NCBI RefSeq assembly: GCF_900100395.1
Contig: NZ_FNFB01000023.1
Coordinates: forward strand, 53,741 to 117,740
DNA: 64,000 nt
Direction of reading: 5' to 3'
Source of the DNA: Nonomuraea maritima
Lineage (GTDB): Bacteria > Actinomycetota > Actinomycetes > Streptosporangiales > Streptosporangiaceae
The notes beneath the pieces are model-generated. The model saw only the letters and a list, made by a program, of their open reading frames with translations. It had not been told where the DNA came from and made no database searches. This document shows, piece by piece, positions 56,472 through 63,871 of the stretch (positions are counted from its first letter, which is position 1; each line of letters starts with the position of its first letter). Made by a program: the position numbers and the translations under genes.

Positions 56472-57677
56472 ATGGGACACGGTTTCTCGGCCACGGGGCT
56501 GGCCCGGTTGCGCGGGGTGCTGGAGCGGCACGTCGACTCCGGGAAGATCCCCGGGGTGGTCGCGCTGGTCGGCCGGGGCGACGAGACGCACGTCGAAGCG
56601 CTCGGGACGATGCGGCACGACGGTGGCGAGCCGATGCGCCGGGACACCATCTTCCGGATGGCCTCCACGTCCAAGCCGGTCTCGATGGCTGCGGCGATGG
56701 CCCTGCTGGACGAGTGCCGGCTGCGGCTGGACGACCTGGTCGACCCGTGGCTGCCCGAACTCGCCGACCGGCGGGTGCTGAAGCGGATCGACGGCCCGTT
56801 GGACGACACCGTCCCGGCGCGGCGGCCGATCACCGTACGGGACGTGCTGACCTGCACGTTCGGGCTCGGCATGGACGTGACGGCGCTGGGCACCCCGATC
56901 ATGAACGCCGTCTTCGAACGGGGGCTCACGCCCGACCTGCCCACGCCGATGCCCGAGCAGGACGAGTGGATGCGCCGCCTGGGCGAGCTGCCGCTGATGT
57001 ACCAGCCGGACGAACGCTGGCAGTACCACATCGGCAACGACCTGCTTGGCGTGCTGGTGTCCAGGGTGACGGGCCAGACGTTCGGGACGTTCCTCCGCGA
57101 ACGGATCTTCGACCCGCTGGGCATGAAGGACACCGCCTTCCACGTGTCGGCCGACCGGATCCACCGGCTGCCCGACCTGTACGCTCCCGACCCGCAGACC
57201 GGAGAGTTCGCCGTGTGGGACCCGGCCGACGGCGGACGGTGGAGCCGCACTCCGGCGTTCGAGGGAGGCGGCGGCGGGCTCGTCTCCACCGCCGACGACT
57301 ACCACGCCTACTTCCGGATGCTGCTGAACGGCGGCGAAGGGATCCTGTCGCGGCCCGCCGTCGAGCTGATGACGACCAACCGGCTGACGCCCGAGCAGAA
57401 CGCCTTCCGCAACGCCATGGCCACCCAGAACGTCCACGTGTCGTACGGACAGGGGCAGCACGGCGGCTGGGGCCTCGGGATGGCGGTGCGCACGTACCGC
57501 GGCGACTACGCGTCCGTCGGGCAGTTCGGCTGGGACGGCGGCAGCGGCACGTCGACGTACGCCGACCCGGACAAGCAGCTCACCGGGATCCTGCTCACCC
57601 AGGTCGGGATGTCGGTGCCGAACTCGGCGCAGCTCATCCACGACTTCTGGACCACCGTCTACCAGGCGATCGACTGA
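56472..57677 (+). CDS. serine hydrolase (beta-lactamase family, class C-like)
   Basis: 401 residues, no signal peptide. Active site S65-T-S-K68 (FRMASTSKPVSMAA), tyrosine motif in WQYHIGNDLLGVL, and GGSGTSTYADPDKQLTGILLTQ for the third motif region. ATG at 56472 follows AAGGAG. Relatives hydrolyse esters or amides; lovastatin-esterase-like enzymes have this size. The next gene follows after 35 nt and is probably co-transcribed. The neighbouring serine hydrolase is only distantly similar. Confidence 0.91.
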   Translation: MGHGFSATGLARLRGVLERHVDSGKIPGVVALVGRGDETHVEALGTMRHDGGEPMRRDTIFRMASTSKPVSMAAAMALLDECRLRLDDLVDPWLPELADRRVLKRIDGPLDDTVPARRPITVRDVLTCTFGLGMDVTALGTPIMNAVFERGLTPDLPTPMPEQDEWMRRLGELPLMYQPDERWQYHIGNDLLGVLVSRVTGQTFGTFLRERIFDPLGMKDTAFHVSADRIHRLPDLYAPDPQTGEFAVWDPADGGRWSRTPAFEGGGGGLVSTADDYHAYFRMLLNGGEGILSRPAVELMTTNRLTPEQNAFRNAMATQNVHVSYGQGQHGGWGLGMAVRTYRGDYASVGQFGWDGGSGTSTYADPDKQLTGILLTQVGMSVPNSAQLIHDFWTTVYQAID

Positions 57678-57712
57678 CCCCCACCCCTGCACATCAGAAG
57701 GAGCACACCACC

Positions 57713-58120
57713 ATGTCCGTCACCCTCACCGTCCAGGACAAGCTCACCCTCCGCACCGCCGCGTACGGCGCCGTCACGCTGATGGCGGCCGCCGGCGCCG
57801 CCGGCCGGCCGCACCGGGCCGCCACCGACGGCTCCATCGCCCTGTACTCCGCGACCGGCCTGGTCGGGCACGTGCTCGCCGAGAAGTCGAAGGGCATGGA
57901 TCTGAACGGCACGTCCGTGGCAGGCCTCGCCGACCGGGTGCTGCCCGCCCTGACGGCGGCCATGACCCTGCTCAAGGAGCAGGACCCGGCGGAGGCCGAC
58001 AACTTCCGCCGTACCGTCGTCATCGCCGTCGAGGCGGCCGGACGTGCCCACCAGGGAGGGCCCGGCCCCGTCATGGCCGAGACGGCCCGCAAGATCACCG
58101 AAGCCCTCGACGCCGCGTGA
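57713..58120 (+). CDS. 135-residue soluble protein of unknown function
   Basis: Follows the serine hydrolase gene with ribosome binding site AAGGAG. The chain is helix-rich and begins MSVTLTVQDKLTLRTAAYGAVTLMAAAGAAG. Later parts (GLADRVLPALTAAMTLLKEQDPAEADNFRRTVVIAVEAAG) look like a four-helix bundle. It has no signal peptide or membrane helix and I cannot name a family. Host-like codon use supports a real gene. Confidence 0.75.
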   Translation: MSVTLTVQDKLTLRTAAYGAVTLMAAAGAAGRPHRAATDGSIALYSATGLVGHVLAEKSKGMDLNGTSVAGLADRVLPALTAAMTLLKEQDPAEADNFRRTVVIAVEAAGRAHQGGPGPVMAETARKITEALDAA

Positions 58121-58163
58121 GGCGTTCGGGTGCCGGCGGCGCGACGATCGATAGCATCGGGGC

Positions 58164-58829
58164 ATGTCACACGACCGCGCGGGCGCGACCTCGCCCGCCC
58201 GTGCCTCGTTCGACGCGGAGTCGGCCGAGTGGGTACGGACGCTGCGCGGCCCCGAGCCCGAGCGCCAGGCGGCCGTCGCGCGGTTGCACGCGCTGCTCCT
58301 GCGGGTCGCCGGGAAAGAGGTGAACAGGCGGGGCCCTCGGTGGGGCATCACCGGCCCCGAGCTCGACGACCTGTCGCACCAGGCCGCGGCCGACGCGCTG
58401 CTGGCCGTCACCGCCAAGATCGGCGACTTCCGCGGAGAGAGCCGGTTCACGACGTGGGCGTACAGGTTCGTCGTCCTGGAGGTGTCGTCGAAGCTCGGAC
58501 GGCACTTCTGGCGCAACCCGCCTGTGCCGCTCGAGAGCGAGGAGTGGGAGCGGCTGCCCGACCGGTTCGGGTTCGACCCGGCGAGAGAGTCGGAATGGCG
58601 TGACCTGCTCGCGGCGCTGCGCACTGCTGTGGAGGAGAAGCTCACCGAACGGCAACGCCGGGTCTTCGTCGCGCTCGTCCTCAACGGGGTCCCGCTGGAC
58701 GCACTGACGGTCGAGCTCGGCACCAACCGGAACGCCGTCTACAAAACGATGTTCGACGCCAGGCGTAAGCTCCGGGCCGCTCTCGCCGCGAAAGGTTATG
58801 TGAACGATGACATGGTGAGGCGACCGTGA
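58164..58829 (+). CDS. sigma-70 family (ECF-like) RNA polymerase sigma factor
   Basis: 221 residues. Region 2 (about 40-110) contains LDDLSHQAAADALLAVTAKIGDFRGESRFTTWAYRFVVLEVSSKL. Region 4 (about 158-210) contains LTERQRRVFVALVLNGVPLDALTVELGTNRNAVYKTMFDARRKL. Its stop overlaps the GTG of a 73-residue zinc-finger gene, which is the likely anti-sigma factor. The signal sensed and the target promoters are not evident. Confidence 0.92.
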   Translation: MSHDRAGATSPARASFDAESAEWVRTLRGPEPERQAAVARLHALLLRVAGKEVNRRGPRWGITGPELDDLSHQAAADALLAVTAKIGDFRGESRFTTWAYRFVVLEVSSKLGRHFWRNPPVPLESEEWERLPDRFGFDPARESEWRDLLAALRTAVEEKLTERQRRVFVALVLNGVPLDALTVELGTNRNAVYKTMFDARRKLRAALAAKGYVNDDMVRRP

Positions 58830-59047
58830 ACGGCTGGACCGAGCTCGACCGCTTCCTGCACACCGACCCGCGCGACGTGGGGTGCGAGGAGGCGATGGCG
58901 ATGCTCCACGTCTACGTCGAGCTGGTGGCGCAGGGATCAGGGGCCGAGCAACGCTATCCGGGCATCACCGCGCACCTGCGGGCCTGCGGCCCCTGCTCGG
59001 ACGACTACGAGGGCCTTCTGGCCGCGATCAGCGACCCCGACGCCTGA
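58826..59047 (+). CDS. minimal zinc-finger anti-sigma factor
   Basis: 73-residue soluble protein with the zinc anti-sigma pattern: Cys in VGCEEAMAMLHVYVE and H-x3-C-x2-C in HLRACGPC (about residues 51-58). It has no membrane helix and no output domain, so it is a bare ZAS domain. GTG overlaps the stop of the sigma gene (GTGA), so it is coupled to its partner. Redox or metal sensing through the zinc site is possible. Confidence 0.82.
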   Translation: MNGWTELDRFLHTDPRDVGCEEAMAMLHVYVELVAQGSGAEQRYPGITAHLRACGPCSDDYEGLLAAISDPDA

Positions 59048-59139
59048 GCAGCCCGCCGGTGCCGGAGGGCGATGGCCGGCGCTTGTGACAAGCATCACAC
59101 GGCGGTAAGAGTTCGCCGGCGCGTGATGCGAACCTGGGC

Positions 59140-59907
59140 ATGACTGATTCGTTCAAGGGCAAGGTCGCTCTGGTGACCGGGGCCGGGCGAGGTATCGGTC
59201 GCGCGACCGCTGTCGGACTGGCCGCTGGGGGCGCGGCCGTCGCGCTGGTCGCGCGTTCGGTGGACGAGCTCGCCGAGACGGCGGACCTCGTCCGGCAGCA
59301 GGGCGGTTCGGCGCTCGTGGTGCCCGCCGACCTGGGCGACGACGAGCAGCTCGACCGCGCGACCGGACGGGTCCGCGACGAGTTCGGCGCGGTCGACATC
59401 CTGGTCAACAACGCGGGTGTGGTCTGGCCGCTGGAACCGACCGCCACCGTCGACCCCGCCACGTGGGCCGTGGCGATGAAGATCAACGTGGTCGCGCCCG
59501 TGACGCTCACGATCGCGTTCCTGCCCGGCATGATCGACCGAGGATGGGGACGCGTCGTCAACGTCTCCACCGGGATCGTCGCCAACCCCACCGGCATGAT
59601 CGGTGGCAACGCGTACATCACGACCAAGTCCGCGCTCGAGGCCCACACGGTGAACCTCGCGCGGGAGCTGGAGGGCACCGGGGTCACCGCCAACGTGTAC
59701 CGCCCCGGCATGGTCGACACCGCGATGCCGGGCTGGATCAGGGCGCAGGCCCCCGAGCGCGTCGGCGCCGCGCTGCACCAGCGGTTCGTCCGCTCGCACG
59801 CCGAAGGAATGCTGATCACGCCGGAACACTCCGCCGGTTCGCTGCTCGCCCGCCTGGCCGCCGACGACCGCACCGGACAGATCTGGGACGTCTCCGACAC
59901 CGCGTGA
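59140..59907 (+). CDS. short-chain dehydrogenase/reductase
   Basis: 255-residue classical SDR. Cofactor motif TGAGRGIGRA (about 13-22), NNAG after strand 4, catalytic Ser in VNVSTGIVANP and Y-x3-K in AYITTKSALE. Probably NADP(H)-dependent; substrate unknown. It precedes the peroxiredoxin gene by 57 nt on the same strand. Confidence 0.93.
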   Translation: MTDSFKGKVALVTGAGRGIGRATAVGLAAGGAAVALVARSVDELAETADLVRQQGGSALVVPADLGDDEQLDRATGRVRDEFGAVDILVNNAGVVWPLEPTATVDPATWAVAMKINVVAPVTLTIAFLPGMIDRGWGRVVNVSTGIVANPTGMIGGNAYITTKSALEAHTVNLARELEGTGVTANVYRPGMVDTAMPGWIRAQAPERVGAALHQRFVRSHAEGMLITPEHSAGSLLARLAADDRTGQIWDVSDTA

Positions 59908-59964
59908 GCACATGCCCTACGTCCAGCTGGTCCTCGGCCGGCTGACCTCGAGAAAGGAAACCTC

Positions 59965-60441
59965 ATGACCCTGCTGAACCCCGGCGACACGTTCCCGGCG
60001 CTCTCCGTGTCGTTGCCCGACGGGGAGTCGCTGCGACTGCCCGACGCCTTCACCGGCGGTTACGGTGTGGTGCTCTTCTACCGTGGCTCGTGGTGCCCGT
60101 ACTGCAACGCCCAGCTCCGCGCCTTCCAGCGGTCGCTGGACAAGCTCGCCGAGCTGGACGCCAAGGTGGTCGCGGTCTCGGTCGACGACGAAGCCACCAC
60201 CAAGGAACTGATCGACAAGCACGGCCTGCAGTTCCCGGTGGGCCACAGCGCAGACGCCGACGCCTTCGCCGAGGCGACGGGCGCCTTCGTCCACAAGGAC
60301 CCCACGCACTTCGAGTCGACCGGCTTCGTGCTCGACCCGCAGGGCAAGGTCATCGTCAGCGTTTACTCCAGCGGCGCCATCGGCCGTCTCGTTCCCGAGG
60401 ACGTCATCGGCATGCTCCGCTACGTCCGCGAACACGCGTAA
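59965..60441 (+). CDS. peroxiredoxin-like redoxin
   Basis: 158-residue thioredoxin-fold protein of the AhpC/TSA group. Active-site stretch FYRGSWCPYCNAQL with Cys44 and Cys47 resembles the peroxiredoxin-like subfamily that has CPYC in place of the usual PxxxTxxC. The later STGFVLDPQGKVIVSVYSSGAIGRL is typical. It should reduce peroxides or disulfides in the cytosol. A GAAAGGAAA ribosome binding site precedes the ATG. Confidence 0.87.
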   Translation: MTLLNPGDTFPALSVSLPDGESLRLPDAFTGGYGVVLFYRGSWCPYCNAQLRAFQRSLDKLAELDAKVVAVSVDDEATTKELIDKHGLQFPVGHSADADAFAEATGAFVHKDPTHFESTGFVLDPQGKVIVSVYSSGAIGRLVPEDVIGMLRYVREHA

Positions 60442-60455
60442 GCAGGCCTCGGAAC

Positions 60456-60521
60456 CGTCAGGTGCCCAGTCGTACGGCCGCGCACTGCCCGGCCGTCGTA
60501 AGTGGGGGCGGGCACCTGACG
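60456..60521. terminator. two-tier hairpin between convergent genes
   Basis: An outer perfect 12-bp inverted repeat (60456-60467 with 60510-60521) encloses an inner 7-bp one (60474-60480 with 60490-60496). It fills the 98-bp gap between the convergent redoxin and P-loop genes and probably terminates from both sides. Confidence 0.6.
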
Positions 60522-60539
60522 ATGTTCCGGCGTGCACGG

Positions 60540-61214
60540 TCAGCCCGTGCCAGGTCGAAGCCCGAACACCTCCGTCACGCGCTCGGCCAGAGCGTCCTCG
60601 GTCATGGTGGTGACTACCTCGACGACGTGCAGCTCCAGGCTCTTCGTTGCCTCGTACAGGCGTTCTGTGAACAACCGATCGCGCTCGAGCAGGTTGGACA
60701 GAGCCCTTTCCGGATGACTGGTTCTGCGGGCGATCTCCCAGAGCGAGCCCCGGCTGCCGAACGCCGATCGACGGAAGTCGGGCGTGGGCAGGAGCCACAC
60801 GGCGTGGCTCGGCACGGCGAGGAGAGGCTTCACGAGGTGCGGCAGCAGCCGGAAACCCTCGACGAGCACAGGACGCTCTTCCGGAAGGCGGAGCAGGTCT
60901 TCGACGATCAGATCGAAGCCTTCTCCTCGGAACCAGTGGAAGGTGTCGAGCATGGTCTCCGGGGACCGGTTCAGCCATCGCTCGTCCATGTCCATGGCGG
61001 CGAACGCGCTCAGGAACGGGCTGTCTTCTGGAGTGCTCCGACGGGCGTGATCCGGCATCACGTCGTCGGTCGCGTAGAGAAGAAGGCCGTGCCGGTCGGC
61101 CACGCGACGAGCGATGGTCGACTTCCCCGCACCGCTTCCACCACCGATCCAGTACACGTGTCGGAGGCGTGCCCGCAGCGCGGAGACATCGGCGACTTCG
61201 CGTTCAGGTCGCAT
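60540..61214 (-). CDS. P-loop kinase-like protein
   Basis: 224-residue protein with a Walker A motif GGGSGAGKST (about residues 24-33), then LLLYATDDVMPDHARR and VLVEGFRLLPHLVKPLL, which resemble small-molecule or nucleoside kinases that bind an acceptor through a DDxM-like segment. No clear family name. It overlaps the upstream MazG-like gene by 11 nt and is coupled to it. Confidence 0.78.
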   Translation of the reverse strand: MRPEREVADVSALRARLRHVYWIGGGSGAGKSTIARRVADRHGLLLYATDDVMPDHARRSTPEDSPFLSAFAAMDMDERWLNRSPETMLDTFHWFRGEGFDLIVEDLLRLPEERPVLVEGFRLLPHLVKPLLAVPSHAVWLLPTPDFRRSAFGSRGSLWEIARRTSHPERALSNLLERDRLFTERLYEATKSLELHVVEVVTTMTEDALAERVTEVFGLRPGTG

Positions 61215-61671
61215 CCTTCTCCTGGGGATCGAGCGCGGCGCGCGGTCGCTGCGCGTAGGCGGTCGGTGGCCACTTCACGACGTCATCGAGGATCGGTGGC
61301 CGGTAACCGGGCCCCTTGAGCACCTTGCCGTCGGCTCGGCGCAGGACGCGGCCGTCGGCGTCGAGCTTGCTCATGTTGGACCGATGGACCTCGACGAAGA
61401 CGGCCGGCAGGTCTATCCCCAGCGCGTCCGCGGCCCCGTAGGTGACATAGAGGACGTCCGCCAGCTCCTTGGCCACCGCCTGGTACGCGGTGAGCGGGTC
61501 GTCGCAGGATCGCAGGGTCTTCGCGAGGTCGGTGAGGGCCTCGGCGGCCTCGCGCGCCTCTTCCGCGAGCAACGTCCGGCGGTGTTCCGCCAGTTCGGGG
61601 CGTTCGGCTCCGGCCTCGACGTCGAACACCTCGCGGAACTCGGCGACTCGCCGCATCGGCTCGTGGTCCAT
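61204..61671 (-). CDS. MazG-like nucleotide pyrophosphohydrolase
   Basis: 155 residues, all-alpha NTP pyrophosphatase type. The metal-binding acidic residues appear as EEAREAAEAL (E-x3-E) and ELADVLYVTYGAADALGID (E-x2-D), the MazG/HisE pattern. The tail HRSNMSKLDADGRVLRRADGKVLKGPGYRPP matches phage- and bacterium-encoded phosphoribosyl-ATP pyrophosphohydrolase-like proteins. Probably cleans up or signals with nucleotides. The 11-nt overlap with the P-loop kinase suggests the two act on related substrates. Confidence 0.85.
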   Translation of the reverse strand: MDHEPMRRVAEFREVFDVEAGAERPELAEHRRTLLAEEAREAAEALTDLAKTLRSCDDPLTAYQAVAKELADVLYVTYGAADALGIDLPAVFVEVHRSNMSKLDADGRVLRRADGKVLKGPGYRPPILDDVVKWPPTAYAQRPRAALDPQEKDAT

Positions 61672-61775
61672 GCCCCGACCCTAGCGACCGCGCGCCCAGG
61701 CGATCCGAGGCTTCACCGGGCGCGCCCGACAGTTACCCATTGCCCCCGGTATGGGGGTCCGGTAGATAATGCGGG

Positions 61776-62084
61776 ATGGCAGAACGTGATCTACGTACCG
61801 GCGACCTCGAGCTCGACCGCGTCATGGCGGAGTTCAACGCGAACTCGCGCGAGTTCTCCGACGTCATGGGCCTGGTCGGCGACGTCGTCGGTGAGGCGGT
61901 GAGCCCCGACGGCAAGGTCAGGGTTCGGGTCACCGCGTCGGGACAGCTGACCGGCCTGCAGATCGACCCCCGTGCGATGCGGCTGGGCTCGCAGGAGCTG
62001 GCCGACGCCATCCTGGAGGCGTCACGGCGGGCGACAGAGGACGCGGCCCGCCGCGTCATGGAGGTGACGCGGCCCTACCTGTGA
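61776..62084 (+). CDS. YbaB/EbfC-family nucleoid-associated-like protein
   Basis: 102 residues, YbaB/EbfC fold. The core GDVVGEAVSPDGKVRVRVTASGQLTGLQIDPRAMRLGSQELADAILEASRRATEDA shows the beta sheet and long C-terminal helix of the family. The gene is not beside dnaX-recR, where the canonical ybaB sits. In actinobacteria extra copies like this are found with type VII secretion substrates, and here it faces two WXG100-type genes. It may act as a DNA-binding or chaperone-like partner. Confidence 0.87.
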   Translation: MAERDLRTGDLELDRVMAEFNANSREFSDVMGLVGDVVGEAVSPDGKVRVRVTASGQLTGLQIDPRAMRLGSQELADAILEASRRATEDAARRVMEVTRPYL

Positions 62085-62096
62085 CGCCTCCGGCCG

Positions 62097-63044
62097 CTAT
62101 CTGGGGATGAGGCTGCGGGTGCCGTGCACGATGAACTTCTGGTACATGTCCTCCTTGGTCAGCCCGTGCTCGGTGCCCGGCAGCGGGTTGTCGCCGTGCT
62201 GGGCGTCCATGGTCATCGAGTACGCGGTCGAGCCCGTCAGTCGGGGCACAAGGCCCTCGGTGTTCAGTTTCACCCCGTTCGGCAGCTCGACGTTGGTGGC
62301 CACGGTACGCAGTCCGGGCACCTTGGCCATCAGCGCCTGGCTGCCGTCGAGCACGGAGTTGAAGACCATGTTGGCGTAGAAATGCTCGTGGAACGTCCTG
62401 ACGTTGTAGTCCAGCGACTGCACCTCGTTGCCCGACATGTCGGTCTTGATGCCGCCCAACTTGTTGATGGCCAGCGGCAGTATCACCTCGCCCGTGGCGT
62501 AGGCGGCGCTGTCGGTCGCCCAGTACAAATACACCGGCAGCACCATGGCGACGAACCGGTGCGCGGTGAACTGGAGCAGCAGCGCGTTCCGCTTCACGAT
62601 CGCCTGGTAGAGCTTCCAGGTCAGCACCTGGTAGCCGATGGTGTACATCATGTCGACGGTCATGATCCAGCACAGCACCTTGAGCGCGTGGTTGACCTGC
62701 TCGATCACGTCGGCGTAGGCGCGGCAGGCGTTGGCCGTCCTGCGGTGCCTGAGCGACACCTCCAGGACGGCGGGTCCGTACCGCTCGGTCCAGAACTTCT
62801 TGAACTCCTCGACCGCGGGGCCGCTGCTGGTCGTCCACACGGCGGTGGCGGCGCCGTTCGCGGTCCTGAAGTGCTCGTCGATGGTGTCGGCGACCTCGTC
62901 GAGGACGTCGGCCGCCTTCCGGATCTTGGCGGGATCGCCCTCGAGGTAGGAGATCCCGAACAGGGCCTCGGGCGCCAGGATGCCCGCCAGGCCGGCGCCG
63001 GCCATCCCGCCCGCGGCGACCTTCGTGGCGAGTCCGATGGGCAT
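62097..63044 (-). CDS. WXG100-like protein with large C-terminal region
   Basis: 315 residues. The N-terminal helical hairpin (about 35-120) has the WxT/WxG-like bend in TANGAATAVWTTSSGPAVEEF, as in type VII-secreted proteins with WXG100-like heads. A hydrophobic segment follows at about 120-180 (KVLCWIMTVDMMYTIGYQ; RFVAMVLPVYLYWATD). The last about 120 residues match no known toxin or enzyme I recognise. It lies 10 nt downstream of the 138-residue gene on the same strand. A secreted effector or structural substrate is possible. Confidence 0.72.
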   Translation of the reverse strand: MPIGLATKVAAGGMAGAGLAGILAPEALFGISYLEGDPAKIRKAADVLDEVADTIDEHFRTANGAATAVWTTSSGPAVEEFKKFWTERYGPAVLEVSLRHRRTANACRAYADVIEQVNHALKVLCWIMTVDMMYTIGYQVLTWKLYQAIVKRNALLLQFTAHRFVAMVLPVYLYWATDSAAYATGEVILPLAINKLGGIKTDMSGNEVQSLDYNVRTFHEHFYANMVFNSVLDGSQALMAKVPGLRTVATNVELPNGVKLNTEGLVPRLTGSTAYSMTMDAQHGDNPLPGTEHGLTKEDMYQKFIVHGTRSLIPR

Positions 63045-63054
63045 GCGTGGCTCC

Positions 63055-63471
63055 TCAGTCCCGTCGCACGGGGGTGGACGGCACGGCGATCGGTTCGTCC
63101 TTCCGCTCGGCGAACTCGAGCAGGTCCTTCAGGTACCCGTTCTTGTCCATCATGCTGGCCCACTCGCCCGCTTTGACGTTCCCGCTCATCGCCTCGACGG
63201 CGTCCCCGATGGCCTTGTACGACTCCGTCAGGTTGCGCAGCGCCTCGCTCAGGGTCTCGTAGGCGTCGTCGAAGCCGGGGTGTCCGTCCTGGCCGCGGCG
63301 GAAGATGCGAGCGGCCTCGTCGCTGTCGGGGTTGCCGAAGTAGGGGACCAGCGGACCGAGCTGGTCCCAGGTCCGCTTCACGGCGGGCCCGAACTCGCCG
63401 CCTTCGTCGTGGATCGCCTGGCCGCTCTTGCGCATGCTCGCGTGATCGGTGTTCGTGTGATCGATGCCCAC
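63055..63471 (-). CDS. ESX/type VII secretion-associated protein (WXG100/EspC-like)
   Basis: 138 residues, helical, no signal peptide. The segment DSDEAARIFRRGQDGHPGFDDAYETLSEALRNLTESYKAIGDAVEAM corresponds to the second helix of actinobacterial WXG100/EspC-like proteins. GTG at 63471 follows GGAGGAG and decides the start; the longer frame is unsupported. It heads an operon with the 315-residue protein, a typical pair of small partner plus larger substrate. Confidence 0.75.
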   Translation of the reverse strand: MGIDHTNTDHASMRKSGQAIHDEGGEFGPAVKRTWDQLGPLVPYFGNPDSDEAARIFRRGQDGHPGFDDAYETLSEALRNLTESYKAIGDAVEAMSGNVKAGEWASMMDKNGYLKDLLEFAERKDEPIAVPSTPVRRD

Positions 63472-63660
63472 GTGCTCTCCTCCCCGTGCAACGCCTCGGC
63501 GGCCAGTCTCCGTACTCGTCGTATCGGTTGGATGACCATTTGGTTGCCATTCGGGCAGGCCGTCACTTGTCCCAGCGTGTGGGACGACACCGCCGTGTTC
63601 CGGACGCAAAGGGAAGCGAGCACAGAGTCTTCTGAAGAGGCCAACTGGGACCGGAAACGA

Positions 63661-63694
63661 CGAAGGGGCCGACTGGGTAGGGTCGGCCCCTTCG
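63661..63694. terminator. hairpin beside the tRNA-Ser remnant
   Basis: Perfect 13-bp stem (63661-63673 with 63682-63694). It lies 23 nt beyond the 3' end of the minus-strand tRNA-Ser fragment, where the terminator of the original tRNA gene would be expected. Confidence 0.7.
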
Positions 63695-63716
63695 CGTTTA
63701 CTGCCTCAACCAGGCG

Positions 63717-63770
63717 CGGAGGATAGGGGATTTGAACCCCTGATAGGTTGCCCTATACACGCTTTCCAAG
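63717..63770 (-). tRNA. truncated tRNA-Ser(GGA), 3' part only (attachment-site copy)
   Basis: On the minus strand the anticodon loop TTGGAAA and 3' anticodon stem GCGTG, long variable arm (ATAGGGCAACCTAT), T arm AGGGG-TTCAAAT-CCCCT and acceptor ATCCTCC with discriminator G are all present. The 5' half is missing: the sequence before the loop does not pair with GCGTG and no D arm or 5' acceptor follows to the right. A 3' tRNA fragment with an intact right-hand junction is the signature of site-specific integration into a tRNA gene, leaving the whole tRNA at the other end of the element. Confidence 0.75.
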
Positions 63771-63871
63771 TCTGCAAGCTGGGGTTCAGGAGGGTCCGGC
63801 AGGGGTTCTGAGCTGAGCGCGGGTGGTACACCGTCAGTCCCTGAACGCGTCCGGACGGACATGAACTGAGA

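Noticed and set aside
55414..57677. The two serine hydrolases as a recent tandem duplication
   Set aside because: They are divergent in orientation, differ by about 90 residues and share only superfamily motifs.
63717..63770. Functional tRNA-Ser(GGA)
   Set aside because: No 5' acceptor strand or D arm, and the anticodon stem cannot pair; it can only be a remnant or attachment site.
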